This document shows, piece by piece, positions 43,106-52,158 of a stretch of DNA of 64,000 nucleotides. Each line of letters opens with the position of its first letter. Positions within the stretch are counted from its first letter, which is position 1. The notes below the pieces were generated by a model. It was not told the DNA's origin. It ran no database searches and was given only the letters and a program-made list of their open reading frames with translations. Made by a program: the position numbers and the translations under genes. The DNA comes from Allobosea lupini. GTDB taxonomy: Bacteria; Pseudomonadota; Alphaproteobacteria; Rhizobiales; Beijerinckiaceae. The stretch spans positions 310,001 to 374,000 of the forward strand of contig NZ_FOAN01000003.1 of assembly GCF_900109525.1 (NCBI RefSeq). Direction: 5' to 3'.

Positions 43106-44284
43106 CTATCGTGCCGGCGCCTGTGGCGTATCTGCCGTCGCATCGGAAAATGACGGGCGATCCTTCCAGAAGCTGCCGCCCATCATGCCGTCGTATCCGA
43201 GCTTGTAGACGGCGCGCATGTAGGACGTGCCGAACGGATTGATCATCTCGTAGGGCACTTCCTTGTCGATGGAAGCCATCCGAAACCGGATCCCGGTCTT
43301 CTTGGCGTAGGCATAGGTGGCGAGCAGCGCGGTCCGTGTCTGGGCCTTGATCAGCGACGAGCTTGCCCGCGCCATGACGATGAAGGTGTTGTTCGCCGTC
43401 ATCGCGAACTCCGGCATGAGGGCGTTGTTGACGAGGATGTACATGTTGAGCCTGGCCCTGCTGGGCCACTGCTCCTTGTCCGCATTGGCGATCCAGCCCT
43501 CGGGGATGGTCAGGATCTGTGACGCTGAGCCGCCGTCGGAGTGCATCTCTTCGACCACCTGCTTGCCGGCCCTGGCCTTGATGAGCACGGCCGGATAGAG
43601 GCCGGGAAGGCTGGCCGATGCCATGACGATGTCCCGGAACAGCTTCAATGCGTCTGGTCGGTCGCTGTCCGCGATGGCGCCCAGGTTCCAGATCACGGCC
43701 CTCTGTGAGTCGAGGTTCGACGTCAGGACGAGAAGGCGGCGCCCCTTGCGATGTTCCGCGGCGATGTTCGCCATGATGTCACGGGTCAGATAGCGTTCGA
43801 CGAGCTCGCGGAACGGCTCCTGTTTCAGCAGGCTCGGGCCGAGCAGACCCGCCGGCAGGAAGCCGACATCGACGAGTTTTTCAGCAAGCCCGCTCGTGTA
43901 GAGCTCGACGAGGGTCTCGTCATAGGCCGGGCCGAGAAAGGCGAATGGCGCGATCAGGGCTCCTGTGCTGACACCGCTGACGATGTCGAATTGCGGGCGT
44001 CCGCCCTTGTCCGACCAGGCCTTCAACGCGCCGACGCTGAACGCGCCTCCCGCACCGCCGCCCGATAGGACAAGGTAGTTCATCCTTCGGCGCTGCGAGG
44101 CGGGCAGCCAGGCACGGGCTCGGGGGAGACTGCCTGTCGAATCCGCATAGGTCCGGATAGCGTCGAAGCCTTCGATATCGGCGGTCGCTGCGGCCCCTGC
44201 CTGATAGGGAATGCGGGCAGGAGCAAGACAGCCTCCGAGGAGGGCGAACACGCAGATCGCGACAAGGCGAGCGATGGTTCGCAT
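43106..44284 (-). CDS. Patatin-like phospholipase, predicted lipoprotein
   Basis: 392 residues. A lipobox (VFALLGGCLAP) indicates an anchored lipoprotein. The patatin Ser-Asp dyad is visible: oxyanion loop SGGGAGGAFSVG, nucleophile elbow SGVSTGALIAP, and catalytic Asp in HSDGGSA. ATG 44284 is chosen because it gives the signal peptide. It would hydrolyse phospholipid acyl esters at the cell envelope. The MipA/OmpV gene lies 50 bases upstream on the same strand, so the two form an envelope operon divergent from a two-component system. Confidence 0.85.
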   Translation of the reverse strand: MRTIARLVAICVFALLGGCLAPARIPYQAGAAATADIEGFDAIRTYADSTGSLPRARAWLPASQRRRMNYLVLSGGGAGGAFSVGALKAWSDKGGRPQFDIVSGVSTGALIAPFAFLGPAYDETLVELYTSGLAEKLVDVGFLPAGLLGPSLLKQEPFRELVERYLTRDIMANIAAEHRKGRRLLVLTSNLDSQRAVIWNLGAIADSDRPDALKLFRDIVMASASLPGLYPAVLIKARAGKQVVEEMHSDGGSASQILTIPEGWIANADKEQWPSRARLNMYILVNNALMPEFAMTANNTFIVMARASSSLIKAQTRTALLATYAYAKKTGIRFRMASIDKEVPYEMINPFGTSYMRAVYKLGYDGMMGGSFWKDRPSFSDATADTPQAPAR

Positions 44285-44334
44285 TGTGTGAGGATCGCAA
44301 GGACACATGGAGCAGGCAGCGCGCGGCCCGCGCG

Positions 44335-45168
44335 TCAGAAGCGATAGGCGACCGCCAGCCCGCCGCTGAACTGGTTCTCCGACCCCTCCCGCTTGACGAT
44401 CGGTGACTTGGCGGCATCGCCCAGAAGGCGGCCATAGGCGACGCGGCCGGTGATGCCCCAATTCTGCGTGAAGGCGTAGCGGGCGCTCAGGCCGATCTCC
44501 GCCATGCTGAGACCGGACGATGCGGTATAGGTGGGCAGTCCGGTCGCCACCGCACCGGCCGCGGTCACGCCGAAATAGGCGTTCGAATATTTCTTGTCCG
44601 CGAATTGCAGCTCGGCATCGAGCGACATGAAGAAGGTCCGGGTGAACTGGATGCCGTAGCTCGTCTGCAGGGTGACCGTGTAGCCTTCATGTCCCTCGGA
44701 AGCCTTGGCGAATTCGACCCCGAACGAGAGCTTGTCGTTCTGCAGCAGGAGCCGCTCCAGATTCAGCTTGGCGAAACCGCCGAACTCGACCGAGCTGTCG
44801 ACTTCCGGGAGAAGCTTGAGTCGACGGCTTTTCACGCTGTTGTCGCGGCCACCATCATAACCAACTAGCGGGCCGGCCTCGATCAAGCCGCCGGGGATCA
44901 CATTGACCTTGGCGCGCGGGCCGAGCACCTCGATGTAGTAGTCGCGATAGGCGAGACGGCCCATTCCGAACGGCATCGCCTTGTAGTGCTTCGAGCCCGG
45001 AAATTCCGGCATCATGCCGCCACCGAGCGCGAGCATGGCGCTCCAGTCCGAGCGCGGCTGCTCGGTGGGCGGCTGTGGCTCCCGGCTTCTGGAAGGCAGG
45101 TCGCTGGCCCGGGCTGTGGCCGGTGCCGCCAGAGTCGCCAGAAGGATCGCGTAGTCCTGAATGCGCAT
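44335..45168 (-). CDS. MipA/OmpV family outer-membrane protein
   Basis: 277 residues with a signal peptide (MRIQDYAILLATLAAPATAR region), then a beta-barrel with alternating aromatic strands and the C-terminal Phe (AVAYRF) required for outer-membrane assembly. Typical features: GGGMMPEFPGSKHYKAMPFG near the start and GYDGGRDNS. OmpV/MipA proteins act as porin-like proteins or scaffolds and are often controlled by an adjacent two-component system, as here. Confidence 0.86.
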   Translation of the reverse strand: MRIQDYAILLATLAAPATARASDLPSRSREPQPPTEQPRSDWSAMLALGGGMMPEFPGSKHYKAMPFGMGRLAYRDYYIEVLGPRAKVNVIPGGLIEAGPLVGYDGGRDNSVKSRRLKLLPEVDSSVEFGGFAKLNLERLLLQNDKLSFGVEFAKASEGHEGYTVTLQTSYGIQFTRTFFMSLDAELQFADKKYSNAYFGVTAAGAVATGLPTYTASSGLSMAEIGLSARYAFTQNWGITGRVAYGRLLGDAAKSPIVKREGSENQFSGGLAVAYRF

Positions 45169-45330
45169 ACGAATCTCCGTGGATGCGTGGCTGTTGCCTC
45201 GCGGCCCGGAGATCGGCTTGCTACCTTACAGGCTCCTTACGGCGATCGGCGCGCAGCCGTGAGGCGCTGAAAGGTTCGTGCAAGGTAGCATGCCTAGCTG
45301 TGTCCTGTTCCGCTACGCGAAGGAGCTGAG

Positions 45331-46011
45331 ATGCGCGTTCTGTTTGCAGAGGACGACGAGGCTGTCGGCCGGGCGACGGCCTCGTCCCTGACCGCTGCCG
45401 GCTTCGTCGTCGATCTCGTCGAGAGCCGTGACGATGCCCTGCATGCGCTGAAGTCACACAGTTACGATGCCGCCGTGTTCGACATCCTCCTGCCTGATGG
45501 CAGCGGGCTTGAGGCGCTCGCCGAAGTGCGCCGATCGCGGCTCGATCTTCCGGTGCTGCTGCTGACGGCGCTGGGCTCGGTCGACGATCGCGTTACCGGC
45601 CTCAACACAGGAGCCGACGACTACCTCGTCAAGCCGTTCTCGATCGACGAGCTGATCGCGCGGCTCCGCGCACTGCAACGGCGGCTCGGGACCTCGGTGG
45701 CGATGGTGCTCGCCGTCGAGAACACGAGCTTCGACCCGACCTCGCGGATGATGTCGGTCGATGGCGAGCATGTGCCGCTCTCGCGGGCCGAGAGCATCGT
45801 CGTCGAGCGCTTCATGCGCTGCCTTGGTCGCGTCGTCACCAAGGAGCAGCTGGCGGAGAGCGTCTACTCGTTCAACGAGGAATACACCGACAACGCGGTC
45901 GAGGTGCATGTCCACCGCGTCAGGCGCAAGCTGGAAGGCAGCGGTGCGAAGCTGTCGATCAGGACGGTGCGAGGGCTGGGCTACATCATGGTCGCGGACA
46001 AGACTCCATAG
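45331..46011 (+). CDS. OmpR-family response regulator
   Basis: 226 residues: receiver domain with acidic pocket (FAEDDEA), phospho-Asp in VFDILLPDGSG and Lys in YLVKPFS, followed by a Trans_reg_C winged helix (VTKEQLAESVYSFNEEYTDN ... RTVRGLGYIM). Divergent from the MipA-patatin operon with about 160 bases between, so regulation of those envelope genes is likely. The sensor kinase gene starts 10 bases after the stop. Confidence 0.9.
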   Translation: MRVLFAEDDEAVGRATASSLTAAGFVVDLVESRDDALHALKSHSYDAAVFDILLPDGSGLEALAEVRRSRLDLPVLLLTALGSVDDRVTGLNTGADDYLVKPFSIDELIARLRALQRRLGTSVAMVLAVENTSFDPTSRMMSVDGEHVPLSRAESIVVERFMRCLGRVVTKEQLAESVYSFNEEYTDNAVEVHVHRVRRKLEGSGAKLSIRTVRGLGYIMVADKTP

Positions 46012-46021
46012 GCGGTGGACC

Positions 46022-47404
46022 TTGAACTCACTCAGTCTCCGGCTCGTCATCGCCACGACGATCGTGTTCATGGCCTCGCTCTCCTGCACGTTCGCCGTGC
46101 TGGTCCAGGAGGCGAAGTACGGGCTCTTCCGGGTCCAGAGGAACAGCCTGACGGTACAGGTCGATACCCTTGCGGAACGGATCCGCATCGTCGACGGCAG
46201 GCCGACGCTGGAACTCGGCGACCTCGCCGAAGAAGTCGGCAAGACGGTCTCCTATGCACTGCTCGACCGGCAAGGGCGCGTGATCCAGTCCTGGGGCCTC
46301 AAAGGCGTCGATGTCTCGCCGGCCGTCATCGAGCGCTACGACACCGACGATCCATTCGGCTTCTCAATCGAGAGATGGCTCGATCCGAACAGCGGCGACC
46401 CGGTCATGCTGATTCTGCCCGATGCCGGCGGCAGGCAACGGGTCGTCGTCACGGTCGTGGCGCGCGAGGGCCTGTTCGTGCAGGCCTCGATGCCGCTGCT
46501 CGACAGTAACATCGCGATCGCCGACGTGCTCTACACCTTCACCGAAGGCACGGTCCTGGCGATCCTCCTGCCTCTGCTGCTCGCGATGATCGCGATCCCG
46601 ATCATCGTCAGGCTGACGCTGAAACCGATCCGGCGTGTCTCCCGACAGGCGCAGGAGATGGAGGCGGCGACGCTCGACCGGCGCCTCTCTATAAATCGCG
46701 TGCCGACCGAGATGCGCGGGCTCGTCCGTGCCTTCAACGACCTGCTCGCGCGGCTCGACACGGCCTGGCGCCTGCAGCGCGAGTTCACCGCCAACGCCGC
46801 GCATGAGCTGCGCACGCCGATCGCCGCCCTCAGGGCCGAGGTGGAAGCCATCGTTCCAGCGCCGGCGCGCTCGGTCCTCGCCGTCCATTTCGACAAGGTC
46901 GCCCGCCTGCTGGCGCAGCTGCTCGCGCTGGCCGAGGCGGACAGTAGGCCGATCGACACGGCTGCGCATCTCGACCTGACCGCACTCGCGAAAGCCGTGG
47001 TGACCGATATGGCTCCGGCGGTTCTCGCCTCGGGCAGGGATATCGCGGTCGAGCTCGCCGGCGACGGACCGACCCTGGTGCGCGGCGATCCGGGGCTGGT
47101 GGAAATCGCCTTGCGCAATCTCGTCGACAACGCCGTCCGCCATTCGCGCCCGCAAAGCGCCATTCGCGTGGTGATCGACGAGAGGAGCATCTCGGTCAGC
47201 AATACCGGCAGCGACATCCCTGAAGAGGTCCGCGAGGCGATGTTCGAGCGCTTCTGGAAGAAGGACCGTCGCACAGGTGGCAGTGGTCTCGGCCTTTCGA
47301 TCGTCGATACGATCATGACGCGCCTCGGTGGCAGCGTCATTGTGTCTTCCTCCAGCGGAACCGCGACGTTCGCGCTCGGTTTCCAGTTAGGTTCAGGTGC
47401 TTGA
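46022..47404 (+). CDS. Sensor histidine kinase
   Basis: 460 residues. TM1 at the N-terminus (LVIATTIVFMASLSCTFAVL), a periplasmic domain of about 140 residues, TM2 (AILLPLLLAMIAIPIIVRL), HAMP, then HisKA with phospho-His in NAAHELRTPIAAL and an HATPase domain with N box NLVDNAVRH and G boxes. A TTG at 46022 is given as start since the first in-frame ATG (46070) would remove most of TM1. Partner of the preceding regulator; signal unknown, probably envelope related. Confidence 0.86.
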   Translation: MNSLSLRLVIATTIVFMASLSCTFAVLVQEAKYGLFRVQRNSLTVQVDTLAERIRIVDGRPTLELGDLAEEVGKTVSYALLDRQGRVIQSWGLKGVDVSPAVIERYDTDDPFGFSIERWLDPNSGDPVMLILPDAGGRQRVVVTVVAREGLFVQASMPLLDSNIAIADVLYTFTEGTVLAILLPLLLAMIAIPIIVRLTLKPIRRVSRQAQEMEAATLDRRLSINRVPTEMRGLVRAFNDLLARLDTAWRLQREFTANAAHELRTPIAALRAEVEAIVPAPARSVLAVHFDKVARLLAQLLALAEADSRPIDTAAHLDLTALAKAVVTDMAPAVLASGRDIAVELAGDGPTLVRGDPGLVEIALRNLVDNAVRHSRPQSAIRVVIDERSISVSNTGSDIPEEVREAMFERFWKKDRRTGGSGLGLSIVDTIMTRLGGSVIVSSSSGTATFALGFQLGSGA

Positions 47405-47427
47405 ACGACGAGGCGCCGCCGGAACGG

Positions 47428-48132
47428 TCAGCGGCTGAACGGATCGCCGCATCTCGCCATCCTCAGAAGCAGCTCGGTGGCGGATGCCTGGAGAGCGACC
47501 TTGAAGGCGTGTGTCGCCAGCCCCGCAGCCAGGCCGGCAGCAGCCCGGGCTGCGGCGGCAGCGGTGACCCAGGCGCAATCATGCGCGGCAAAGCAGGTCG
47601 CCTCGTAGGCTCCGGCCCAGCCGGACGCCCAGCAGTCGTCGGACGCCTTGATCCAGCATGCCTCATCGACGTCGACTGCCCTGGCATTGGCAAGGTGGCT
47701 CACCTGGGCCAGCACCGCCCGCAGCTTGAAAAACTCTGCGAACTCCGTGATCTGGGGCAAGCCATAAAGCCGCCGGGCTTCTTCCTGCAGGCCCGCGAGA
47801 TTGAGCTAGACTGGCGCGTAGGTTCGCACCAGCCAGTCCCCAGCCATAAGTGCACGTGCCTCTTCGATGCCCGGTGTGGCGCGCGTGTCGAGGATGATCG
47901 GGATCAACGGGTCGAGGATCGATCGTTCGTCATCCGGAAGGCCTTCATACCAGGCATCCATGAACACACCGATCACGGGGCATATCGTGTTGGCTCGCAC
48001 CGACCACGGCCCGCCGGCGGGCCGTCGGACGGCTATCCCTCGCAGGTGGCCGGTCGAGGGAGAAGTGATGGTCGACCACCTTTTTTGCGACCGGCTCTGC
48101 CTTACGTCCAGCGCGTCATCACTTGCGAGCAT
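47428..48132 (-). pseudogene. Hypothetical protein interrupted by a stop codon
   Basis: The minus strand reads a convincing protein in two parts separated by one TAG (47806-47808): WYEGLPDDERSILDPLIPII ... MAGDWLVRTYAPV, stop, LNLAGLQEEARRLYGLPQIT ... SATELLLRMARCGD. The frame is the same on both sides, so a single base change explains the break. The first 50 codons from ATG 48132 look less protein-like. The Ala-rich C-terminal part (ACWIKASDDCWAS...AAARAAAGLAAGLA) suggests a soluble helical protein. Family not recognised. Confidence 0.5.
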
Positions 48133-48718
48133 TCTGTCGCCTCCAGACGGTTCGGGTGGCGTCGTCTGGACGAACAAGCTTGCGCCTTCCTGACAGCGGC
48201 AAGCGGATACCGAGCACTAACGAAGGTGCCTCGGCTCCTTCCCGCCTGCAGCCAGGCGATGCCGTTTGCCGTTTGGCGCTCGGCGCGATGCTGAAATTTG
48301 CTCGTATCGGCCCGAATGGGCGCTGCTACCGTGACGGCCACTGGAGGTGTTGGTACTGCAATTTTTCTGCAGGGCAGAGACGCGCCCTAAGTCGACATTC
48401 GAAACTTGCCCAGAAGCGGACGTTCGAGACCGACCAGAGCCTTTGCCTATGCTCGCGCCCGTCTCTAACTCCTCCCCCTCAACAAAGGCGTCAGCTATCC
48501 AACCCTCATCGACTTGAGGCAGGAGAAACATCAAGCGATCGCTGCAGACCATTGGCCACCGATATAGGTCAGTGCGTAGCGGCCGACATCTTTTGCCTAT
48601 ACTTGTCAATGGTCATCCACCGCCGGCCATGAACAACTGCATAGAGAAGGCCATCAGAGAGTTTTGAGCTTTCCGCAGCAATCGGATCGCTTTCGCTATG
48701 CGCACGCGCATTGAGGCG
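48133..48718. other. Decayed intergenic region
   Basis: Roughly 590 bases of lower GC with no supported gene. It contains one copy of the interspersed repeat (48407-48423). Minus-strand frames carry the pattern SASGQ...GRVSAL, familiar from mis-annotated repeats in Hyphomicrobiales, which argues against real coding. Confidence 0.45.
48407..48423 (+). repeat. Interspersed repeat core, copy 2
   Basis: TGCCCAGAAGCGGACGT, 15 of 17 bases shared with the copy at 19731-19747, located in non-coding DNA. Its AGCGGACGTTC part recurs at 56221-56231. Confidence 0.35.
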
Positions 48719-49429
48719 TCAGCGGACATCGTAGGCGCAGCGGAAGCCGACATAGACGGCGTAGAAATTTGCCGCCTTCCATTGCATGCCGTCGGCGCGG
48801 CTTTGGGCCGGGCCGTACCACCAGGAGCCGCCGGCGGTGAGCGCCTCCTCGCCGCGCCGGTCGGACAGCCACTCCCAGACATTGCCGCCCATGTCGAAAA
48901 GCCCGTTGACGCCGCGGCGGGTGGCGCCGACCGGGCTGTGGCGCTCCCACCGGTCGCCGGACGACAGGTTCATGCCATCCGGCTTGTCGCCGACCGCATA
49001 GGCATAGGTCCGCCCGGTCTCAAAGCCGTCGCTCGGCGTCTCACGCCGCTCGGTATAGGCCGCCTCGCGCCATTCGGCGGCGGTCGGCAGGCGCCCGCCC
49101 GCCGCCGCGCAAAAGTCGCGGGCCTCGGACCAGCTGACATGCGCGGCCGGGGCCTCGGGAGCTGCCGGATCGCCCGATGGCCGCAGATAGCTCCAGCCGC
49201 TGCGCCGGACCCAGCCCATCCGGAACTCGAAGCCGCCGCCCTCGCGCTCGGCTGCGGTGCGCAGCGCACGCGCCTTGGCATAGGCCTCGAAGGACGCCAC
49301 GGAGACCTCCGTCGCGTCGATCGCAAAGCTGCCGATCCGGATGGGCTCTGCCGTCACCGCCGTCGGCGTGGCGATGGTGGCGAAGGTCAGCACGGCGGCG
49401 AGCCAGGTGACGGGGCGGCGTACGGACAT
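48719..49429 (-). CDS. SUMF1/formylglycine-generating-enzyme-family protein, exported
   Basis: 236 residues with a Sec-type signal (MSVRRPVTWLAAVLTFATIA). The SUMF1 fold is recognisable by FAIDATEVSVASFEAYAKAR, AAHVSWSEARDFCAAAGGRL, PTAAEWREAAY, GLFDMGGNVWEWLSD and GGSWWYG ... GFRCAYDVR. It is short for a true formylglycine-generating enzyme, and the paired active-site cysteines are not evident, so it may be a binding or structural member of the family. It follows the exported aldo/keto reductase gene by 32 bases. Confidence 0.83.
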   Translation of the reverse strand: MSVRRPVTWLAAVLTFATIATPTAVTAEPIRIGSFAIDATEVSVASFEAYAKARALRTAAEREGGGFEFRMGWVRRSGWSYLRPSGDPAAPEAPAAHVSWSEARDFCAAAGGRLPTAAEWREAAYTERRETPSDGFETGRTYAYAVGDKPDGMNLSSGDRWERHSPVGATRRGVNGLFDMGGNVWEWLSDRRGEEALTAGGSWWYGPAQSRADGMQWKAANFYAVYVGFRCAYDVR

Positions 49430-49461
49430 GCTGCGGGCTCCAGAGCGTGGCGGTCGGGCGA

Positions 49462-50571
49462 TCAGGTCAGGCGCTGGCGGATGACGCCCTGCTGGCGCCG
49501 GATCAGCCCCTGATACCGTGCGTCCTTGCCGGGATACCAGGGAACACTGGCGATCTTGTCGAAGCCCGGCAGCCTTTCCATGTGCTGCACCATGCGCCGG
49601 CGCATCGCTTCGTCCGGCAGCGGGCCGCGCAGCGCACGCACATTCTCGGCCGCATGAACTGGGTTCGAGGTCGCCGGCAGCACGCAGGTCACGGCTGGGT
49701 TGGCGATCACCCACTTCAGGAAGAACTCGGCCCAGGTCGAGGCGAAGTCGCGGGCGAAATCCGGGACCGGACGTCCCTGCACGACTTGGAACAGCCTTGC
49801 CTTCTCGAAAGGCATGTTGGCCAGCACCGCCATGCCGCGTTCCCGCGCCATCGGCAGGATGCGCGTCTCGGCCGATCGATTGAAGATCGAGTAGTTGATC
49901 TGCACCATGTCGATGCCGCCGCGTGCCATCACGCCGGCGACGGCATCGTGGAACATGGTCTCGTATTGCGAGATCGCGATGTAGCGGATGCGGCCTTCCT
50001 TCTTCCAGGCGCGCAGGATCGGCACAAGCGACTCGATGTTGACGAGGCTGTGGATGTGCATGGCGTCGATGGTCTCGCGCCAGAGCAGGCCCTGGGACAG
50101 CTCGAGGCTGCGGCGGGCATGGGATTCGTCGGCGAGATACTCGCCGGTCGTCCAGACCTTGTTGGCGATGAACATCTGGTCGAGGATTCCGAGCTCCGTG
50201 CCGAGTTGGCCGAGCGTGTACTGGGCCGAACCATAGAGCGGCGAAGTATCGACCAGACGCACGCCGGCATCCCAATGGATCTTCATCACCTCGCGTAGAT
50301 TGTCGCGCCTGGCGCCCGGCAGCGCGTCGAAGACGAGGAATGTGCCAAGCCCGACGGCCGGGATCGCCTCTCCGCTCTGGCCGATCGGGCGGGTGATGAT
50401 CGGGCCTCCAGCGGCGGCCGGGGCACGGGCCGGCGCGCCGGCGGCACCTCCCGAAGGAGTGGCTGCATTCTGCGCCATCGCGAGGGGCGCGGCGCCGACG
50501 CCGGCGGCCATCGTCGCGGCGCCGCCGAGGAAGCCGCGGCGGCTGGTTGCCGATTTGCTGATCGAGTTCAT
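49462..50571 (-). CDS. Tat-exported aldo/keto reductase
   Basis: 369 residues. The N-terminus has a twin-arginine signal (SATSRRGFLGGAATMAAGVG) and an Ala/Pro-rich linker. The AKR barrel follows: GLGTFLVFDALPGARRDN, DTSPLYGSAQYTLGQLG (Asp and Tyr of the tetrad), and HIHSLVNIE (the His). The usual catalytic Lys is expected at IANKVWTTGE. Most AKRs are cytosolic, so a folded, cofactor-loaded enzyme exported by Tat is notable. Divergent from an AraC gene; the SUMF1 gene lies downstream in the same operon. Confidence 0.85.
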   Translation of the reverse strand: MNSISKSATSRRGFLGGAATMAAGVGAAPLAMAQNAATPSGGAAGAPARAPAAAGGPIITRPIGQSGEAIPAVGLGTFLVFDALPGARRDNLREVMKIHWDAGVRLVDTSPLYGSAQYTLGQLGTELGILDQMFIANKVWTTGEYLADESHARRSLELSQGLLWRETIDAMHIHSLVNIESLVPILRAWKKEGRIRYIAISQYETMFHDAVAGVMARGGIDMVQINYSIFNRSAETRILPMARERGMAVLANMPFEKARLFQVVQGRPVPDFARDFASTWAEFFLKWVIANPAVTCVLPATSNPVHAAENVRALRGPLPDEAMRRRMVQHMERLPGFDKIASVPWYPGKDARYQGLIRRQQGVIRQRLT

Positions 50572-50622
50572 GGGTCACCCGCTGTTGCATCGGACCCGGC
50601 CTGGTCCTGCGAAAGCGCCGAG

Positions 50623-51369
50623 ATGCACTGGACCTCGCCAGCGCATCTCATCGTCTTGACCCATCGTGGCAGGACGGCTCGCACCCGGATCACCCCCGAA
50701 GGTGGACGCCTCCATGACATCCGGGATCGCCCCGGAACAGTCTCCTTCGTTCCGGCGAACCTGCCGCGAAGGGCGATCTACGAGCAAGCTGACCTGCGCT
50801 ATTCAGCCCTCTGGATTCATCCAAACGCTGGCGCTCTTGCCGATGCCCCGGCTGTTGAAAATGCCCTGATCAACGCGCAGGAACCGGCGCTCGCGAGCCT
50901 GATCGACAGCCTGAGGCTGGACCTAGCTGCCGGCTGCATGCCGGACGACGGCTATGTCGAGCAGTTGGTCTCCGTCATCTTGCGCCGCATCGCGGCGGCG
51001 GATCGAACGGGTGCACCACGCGCGGTGCGTGACGCTCACGCCAGCCTGAGCGCAACCGTGCTGAAGCGCATCGAAGCCTATGTCGAGGCGCATCTGCGCG
51101 ACGCGATCTCTCTGTCGGAACTCGCGGGAGTCGCGGGGTTGGCTCCCGACAGTTTCGCCCGTCGCTTCAAGGCGACAACCGGGCTCGCTCCCTATGCCTT
51201 CGTGTTGCAGCAGCGCATGGCCCGGGCCGAGACCATGCTTGCCCGCAGCGGCGAGCCGATCGGTGTCATTGCCGCCCGCCTGGGCTTTTCGAGCCAGAGC
51301 CATTTCACCGCGACGTTCCGCAGGCATCTCGACACGACACCGCAGGCCTATCGGCGAGCTTTTTCCTGA
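50623..51369 (+). CDS. AraC-family transcriptional regulator
   Basis: 248 residues. The N-terminal half is a cupin-like sensing domain (RDRPGTVSFVPANLPRRAIY). The C-terminal AraC domain has two helix-turn-helix motifs: SLSELAGVAGLAPDSFARRF and EPIGVIAARLGFSSQSHFTA, ending TFRRHLDTTPQAYRRAF. It is divergent from the aldo/keto reductase operon and 117 bases before the 2Fe-2S subunit gene, so it could control both. Effector unknown, possibly an aldehyde. Confidence 0.88.
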   Translation: MHWTSPAHLIVLTHRGRTARTRITPEGGRLHDIRDRPGTVSFVPANLPRRAIYEQADLRYSALWIHPNAGALADAPAVENALINAQEPALASLIDSLRLDLAAGCMPDDGYVEQLVSVILRRIAAADRTGAPRAVRDAHASLSATVLKRIEAYVEAHLRDAISLSELAGVAGLAPDSFARRFKATTGLAPYAFVLQQRMARAETMLARSGEPIGVIAARLGFSSQSHFTATFRRHLDTTPQAYRRAFS

Positions 51370-51486
51370 ATCGCGACAAGCGCTGCGGAATTCCGACAGA
51401 AGCCCTGCTGCCGCGCACCATCTCCTCCTTTGTCGAACTCGCCGCGCCGCCCGGCCGGCGGGCAGCATCGCAAGGAGGCTTGCCGC

Positions 51487-52155
51487 ATGATACGCGACAC
51501 CACGAGCACCGATTCCTTCGGCGGTCTGACGCGCCGCACCCTGCTGGAAGGTAGCGCAGCGGCGCTGCTGATGAGCGCCGGCACCGCCGCAGCCCAGTCT
51601 GCCAATGCTCCCGGTGCCGCCGGCTTGGCTCCGCAAGGCGCGGGCCGCCTGCCGATGTCGTTCCGGATCAACTCCAGCAGGATCGAGGCGAGCCTCGATC
51701 CGCGCACCAGCCTGCTCGATGCGTTGCGCGAGGAGATCGGCCTGACTGGCTCAAAGAAGGGTTGCGATCACGGCCAATGCGGAGCCTGCACCATTCTCGT
51801 CAACGGACGGCGCATCAATGCCTGCCTGACGTTGGCGATCATGCATCAGGACGACGAGATCACCACCGTCGAGGGGCTGGCGACGGGCGATGTCCTGCAC
51901 CCGATGCAGGCCGCCTTCGTGAAGCACGACGGTTTCCAATGCGGCTATTGCACGCCGGGGCAAATCTGCTCCGCAGTCGGCATGTTGCGCGAGGCCGAGG
52001 CGGGGTGGCCAAGCCATGCCAGCGCAGATGCCGCCCGCGGGCGCTTCGCATTGTCCGATGCCGAAATTCGCGAGCGCATGAGCGGCAATCTCTGCCGCTG
52101 CGCCGCCTATCCCAACATCGTCGCGGCGATCCGCGACGCCGCGCGGGAGGGCTGA
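51487..52155 (+). CDS. Tat-exported 2Fe-2S subunit of a xanthine-oxidase-family aldehyde oxidoreductase (PaoA-like)
   Basis: 222 residues. A Tat signal (GLTRRTLLEGSAAALLMSAG) precedes two 2Fe-2S domains: plant-type C-x4-C-x2-C (GCDHGQCGACTILV ... NACLTLA) and the four-helix one (FQCGYCTPGQICSA, GNLCRCAAYPNI). AAGGAGG lies eight bases before ATG 51487. In E. coli PaoABC the small subunit carries the Tat signal for the whole complex. The FAD subunit gene follows, but the molybdenum subunit is missing from this locus. Confidence 0.87.
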   Translation: MIRDTTSTDSFGGLTRRTLLEGSAAALLMSAGTAAAQSANAPGAAGLAPQGAGRLPMSFRINSSRIEASLDPRTSLLDALREEIGLTGSKKGCDHGQCGACTILVNGRRINACLTLAIMHQDDEITTVEGLATGDVLHPMQAAFVKHDGFQCGYCTPGQICSAVGMLREAEAGWPSHASADAARGRFALSDAEIRERMSGNLCRCAAYPNIVAAIRDAAREG

Positions 52156-52158
52156 ACG

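Noticed and set aside
49430..50590. Upstream extension of the SUMF1 frame through the AKR gene
   Set aside because: This is the AKR gene read in another frame; the SUMF1 signal peptide begins at ATG 49429.
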